Source: an uncultured Lachnospiraceae bacterium
GTDB taxonomy: Bacteria > Bacillota > Clostridia > Lachnospirales > Lachnospiraceae
Assembly (NCBI GenBank): GCA_945836565.1
Contig: CAMALN010000086.1
Location: forward strand, 1 to 6,850
Length of the DNA: 6,850 nucleotides
Direction: 5' to 3'
Both the position numbers and the translations under genes were made by a program. The notes under the pieces were generated by a model. That model saw nothing but the letters and a program-made list of their open reading frames with translations, was not told where the DNA came from and made no database searches. The first letter of the stretch is position 1; each line of letters starts with the position of its first letter. Positions 4,211-6,850 of the stretch are shown here, in pieces.

Positions 4211-6702
4211 TACACTGTATCCTTTCGAATGGTCTCGATAGTATTCTGCCTGTTAATCTTCGCTATAGAATACTTCATTATTATATATACTAACACAAAT
4301 ACAAAGATTATTGAAATAAGAATTGCCTTACCCGGGAATATGAATGTATCCTCAAGCCTCTCATTAAAGCCTCTGTGTATGAATTCCGATGCAACAAGTC
4401 CGAGTACTATACCAAATACAAGTGCTTTGCTACTGTAGAATAAGGTTTCCAGATTAACCATTCTGCTGAACTCCTTGCTCGTCATACCTATACTCTTTAG
4501 CATCGCGAATTCCTTTTGTCTAAGCTCCATATTTGAGGTTATAGTATTGAAGATATTGGTTACTCCGATGAGAGATATAACTATTATGAAGCCGTACATA
4601 AATATTCCCATAAGCAGGATAACCGAATCATTTGCCTTTACTACCTCATCGATATTCTCTACACTTTCCACGCCTTCTGTATCATTTAATATATCTGCTG
4701 TCTTATATGCATCCTCCACATCCAGATAATAATAAATCCATCTTACCTGAAGCTCAGGATAATATTTCTCATTCAACACAATTATCGGTGAAAAATAATA
4801 TACATTTTCCTTACCGAAAGGCTTTACATCTGATATCCCAGCAACCTTAGTATCCAGCTTATAGGTTTTTTCTTCTGTAACATTTCCATCTTCGTCATAG
4901 GAGTAATTTTCTATCGTACCTGTTATCCTGTCTCCTGCGGCAAAGCTTGTACGTCTTGCCTTCTTCATCTTATCGGTTTTGCTGCTTCTGTAGCTATATG
5001 CATCATATATTACGCAGGTATCGCCTTCTGCCCCTATCCCTGAGATTTCCAGATACTTTTCAAATGTCGGATCATCCATCATTACGATTACACAGTATTC
5101 ATCTATATCATCTGCTGTATTATAATATTCAAAGTCCGGATCATCCTCAGGATAATTCATCTTATCCTTTGCATCAAGATATAATCCCGCATCATAGGTG
5201 CTTGAACGAAGTATCTTGTCAGCACTATTTTCAATCGATGCCGGCATAACGAAGCTGTCCTTATCTTCACTGTAGACAGAAAAGCTTACATTATATTCAT
5301 AAGAGGTGTAAAGACCTGATGTCTGCCTCTTCATCTCAGATATAAATGCACTCATCGTGATGAATACGAATACACTTACTGCAAGAGAGATAATCGTAGT
5401 TCTATACTTTCTCCTGCTTCTCTTAAGATTCTTATAAGCGATAACTCCGCCGATTCCGAACACCTTCGACACAGCCTTTGGAGCCTTAAGCCTGCTTCCC
5501 TTTATCTTCACCTCTTTGTTGCTTCTGATATTCTCTATAGGGCTAACCTTTCCTGCCTTAAAGGCTGCCATGATAGTTGACAGATAGATAGTAAGTGCGC
5601 CCATAGCCACTGACAAAATTATAGGCAGAAGCGGCATAGCACATATCATATCGATTTTTTCGGAATCGTTATAGAGATATTGCATAAAATGTCCTACTAT
5701 TTTACACAGCACATATACAGCTGTCTCGCCAAGCACTATACCCAATGGTATACCTATCATTCCCAAATATGCACCCTCGAACAGCACGCTTCTTCTTATC
5801 TGCTTTTTTGTAGCACCAACACTCGCCAGCATACCATAGGTCTTCATCTTCTCCGTAACTGATATGTCAAGTGAATTCTTGATACAGAACACGCTTGTAA
5901 TGAGTATTATCGCGATAAGAACGGCGATTACATTGTACAGCATCCTCATTGTATCATCGGAAAACTCCATATTAACCCATCTAAGCAGCTCAGTATTTGC
6001 ATAAGATGCCATGTATGGTTCTTCTTCTTCATCTCCCAGATTATAACCAAGTATATTCCGTATCGACTCTCTATAGTTCTTAGGGTTCTTGAAGCTTATA
6101 TATGCATCATATACCCCGTTGTCAGTATCAACTGTATATCCTGTATAATATGCATCACTCGCTACCTTTCCTACTATTTTGTACTCATAGCTGACCGGAG
6201 CTACTATCTCTGCATGGAATATATCATCCTCGTCAATGCTTGTTTCAACCTCTCCGATGTCTAGCGTAACCGTATCTCCAACCTTGGCATCAAGCTGCCA
6301 GAGTGCCATCTCATCAAGCACTATCTCGTGATTATTCTCCGGCATGTGTCCATCCACAAGCTTTAAAGGAATAACCGTATCATCTATATCATTGACTGAA
6401 TTAATCTCTATAAATGTATCCTTTGGCATACAAAAGCCAAGTCTTCCGGTTGTCTCAAGCTTCTCTATATCACGGTTATGCTTCAATGTCTCAACCGTAT
6501 CTGCATCGATATTCACATAGCAGAAATGATAATCTCCCGAATATGTCTTCTCGAAATTAATTATAGTTGCTCTGAGACTTGCAAACATACCTGATACTGC
6601 ACACACAAGTGCTACCGAAAGCATAATTCCGATTATGGTACCTACGCTTCTCTTCTTGTTAAGCTTTAGGGTTTTCTTCACTAATTTTTCTATAACGTTC
6701 AT
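4210..6702 (-). CDS. ABC transporter FtsX-type permease with two FtsX repeats
   Basis: An 830-residue membrane protein with eight predicted helices (about 19-42, 253-276, 307-335, 354-380, 434-456, 693-719, 753-776, 791-812). Two large extracytoplasmic domains (about 43-252 and 457-692) follow helices 1 and 5, and both are rich in Asp/Glu/Tyr. Two FtsX repeats share a cytoplasmic coupling segment: EKMKTYGMLASVGATKKQI (284-302) and ELRQKEFAMLKSIGMTSKEF (726-745). Each repeat ends in a matching motif, SPIENIRSNK (387-396) and NTIETIRKD (820-828), a sign of internal duplication. The topology fits exporter or mechanotransmission permeases (LolE/MacB/FtsX class), not the ten-helix BceB type. ATG 6702 is chosen because AGGAGG (6710-6715) sits 7 bases upstream; an in-frame TTG at 6735 would overlap the ATPase gene. 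Substrate unknown; antimicrobial peptides or lipoproteins are possible. Confidence 0.9.
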   Translation of the reverse strand: MNVIEKLVKKTLKLNKKRSVGTIIGIMLSVALVCAVSGMFASLRATIINFEKTYSGDYHFCYVNIDADTVETLKHNRDIEKLETTGRLGFCMPKDTFIEINSVNDIDDTVIPLKLVDGHMPENNHEIVLDEMALWQLDAKVGDTVTLDIGEVETSIDEDDIFHAEIVAPVSYEYKIVGKVASDAYYTGYTVDTDNGVYDAYISFKNPKNYRESIRNILGYNLGDEEEEPYMASYANTELLRWVNMEFSDDTMRMLYNVIAVLIAIILITSVFCIKNSLDISVTEKMKTYGMLASVGATKKQIRRSVLFEGAYLGMIGIPLGIVLGETAVYVLCKIVGHFMQYLYNDSEKIDMICAMPLLPIILSVAMGALTIYLSTIMAAFKAGKVSPIENIRSNKEVKIKGSRLKAPKAVSKVFGIGGVIAYKNLKRSRRKYRTTIISLAVSVFVFITMSAFISEMKRQTSGLYTSYEYNVSFSVYSEDKDSFVMPASIENSADKILRSSTYDAGLYLDAKDKMNYPEDDPDFEYYNTADDIDEYCVIVMMDDPTFEKYLEISGIGAEGDTCVIYDAYSYRSSKTDKMKKARRTSFAAGDRITGTIENYSYDEDGNVTEEKTYKLDTKVAGISDVKPFGKENVYYFSPIIVLNEKYYPELQVRWIYYYLDVEDAYKTADILNDTEGVESVENIDEVVKANDSVILLMGIFMYGFIIVISLIGVTNIFNTITSNMELRQKEFAMLKSIGMTSKEFSRMVNLETLFYSSKALVFGIVLGLVASEFIHRGFNERLEDTFIFPGKAILISIIFVFVLVYIIMKYSIAKINRQNTIETIRKDTV

Positions 6703-6709
6703 CGTCGTT

Positions 6710-6715
6710 CCTCCT
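6710..6715 (-). promoter_or_regulatory. Ribosome binding site fixing the permease start
   Basis: A perfect AGGAGG on the - strand, 7 bases before ATG 6702 and inside the 22-base gap after the ATPase stop. It decides against the longer reading that would begin at TTG 6735. Confidence 0.85.
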
Positions 6716-6724
6716 AAAATCCTA

Positions 6725-6850
6725 TTAAGCTTCAATCAACTTTCCGTCTTCTATCTTGAGTATACGGTCTGCACATTTTGCTATATCAGGATTGTGGGTA
6801 ATCATTATTATGGTCTGCTTATATTCCGTATTGGACTTCTTGAGCAAGCC
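6725..6850 (-). CDS. ABC transporter ATP-binding protein, C-terminal fragment (cut by window edge)
   Basis: The last 41 residues of an ABC ATPase. They show the beta strand and switch histidine (H-loop) as IIMITHNPDIA, followed by CADRILKIEDGKL, the standard ending of MacB/LolD-type ATPases that pair with FtsX permeases. The stop is at 6725-6727, 22 bases before the permease ATG on the same strand, so it is the motor subunit of that transporter. The Walker A, signature and Walker B motifs lie beyond the right edge, so integrity cannot be judged. Confidence 0.9.
   Translation of the reverse strand, partial: GLLKKSNTEYKQTIIMITHNPDIAKCADRILKIEDGKLIEA

Noticed and set aside
6703..6735. Longer permease start at TTG 6735 (11 extra residues)
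   Set aside because: It would overlap the ATPase gene's end, and a perfect AGGAGG sits 7 bases before ATG 6702.
1..6850. CRISPR arrays, tRNA or rRNA genes, insertion sequences
   Set aside because: No regularly spaced repeats, no cloverleaf-like stretch, and no transposase frame or terminal inverted repeats were seen on either strand.

Overview
The window looks like chromosomal DNA of a Gram-positive anaerobe of the Clostridia, most likely a gut Lachnospiraceae-type species. This rests on strong AGGAGG-type ribosome binding sites, moderate-to-low G+C, Firmicutes-type protein families (a Cys-rich ArsR tail, a LMW-phosphatase-type ArsC, a paired FtsX ABC permease with a two-component system) and a Firmicutes-type LexA box. 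The genus is inference.

Region 1 (1-1892, + strand) is an arsenic/metalloid resistance operon entered at its 5' end: the last codons of a probable ArsR-type repressor, an ArsP_1-family permease overlapping it, a small thioredoxin-like protein with an extra N-terminal cysteine cluster, and arsenate reductase ArsC. The working model is repressor release by metalloid, reduction of arsenate by ArsC, thiol handling by the thioredoxin-like protein and export through the permease. No ArsB or Acr3 pump is visible in the window.

Region 2 (1893-2334) would pass as an empty intergenic gap, but it holds a compact type I toxin-antitoxin-like locus that automated ORF calling misses. A 27-codon hydrophobic Hol-Tox/TxpA-like peptide gene (2091-2174) lies downstream of a perfect 12-bp palindrome matching the Gram-positive LexA (SOS) box. 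Its Shine-Dalgarno sequence can be masked by two alternative hairpins. A terminator hairpin follows on the + strand. A convincing divergent promoter (TTGATT-N17-TATAAT, - strand) is placed to produce a roughly 95-nt antisense RNA against the 3' end of the toxin message. This is the most interesting part of the window.

Region 3 (2335-6850, - strand) is an ABC exporter plus two-component system operon. In transcription order it has an ABC ATPase (only its C-terminus is in the window), an 830-residue FtsX-type permease with two FtsX repeats, an OmpR-family response regulator and a membrane sensor histidine kinase. The permease, regulator and kinase genes overlap by 1 and 11 bases. The module resembles peptide-antibiotic or envelope-stress sensing and detoxification systems, but its substrate cannot be read from the sequence. 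Its heavy use of the Ile codon ATA, absent from arsC, suggests the ars block and the ABC block have different histories, with the toxin locus at the seam.
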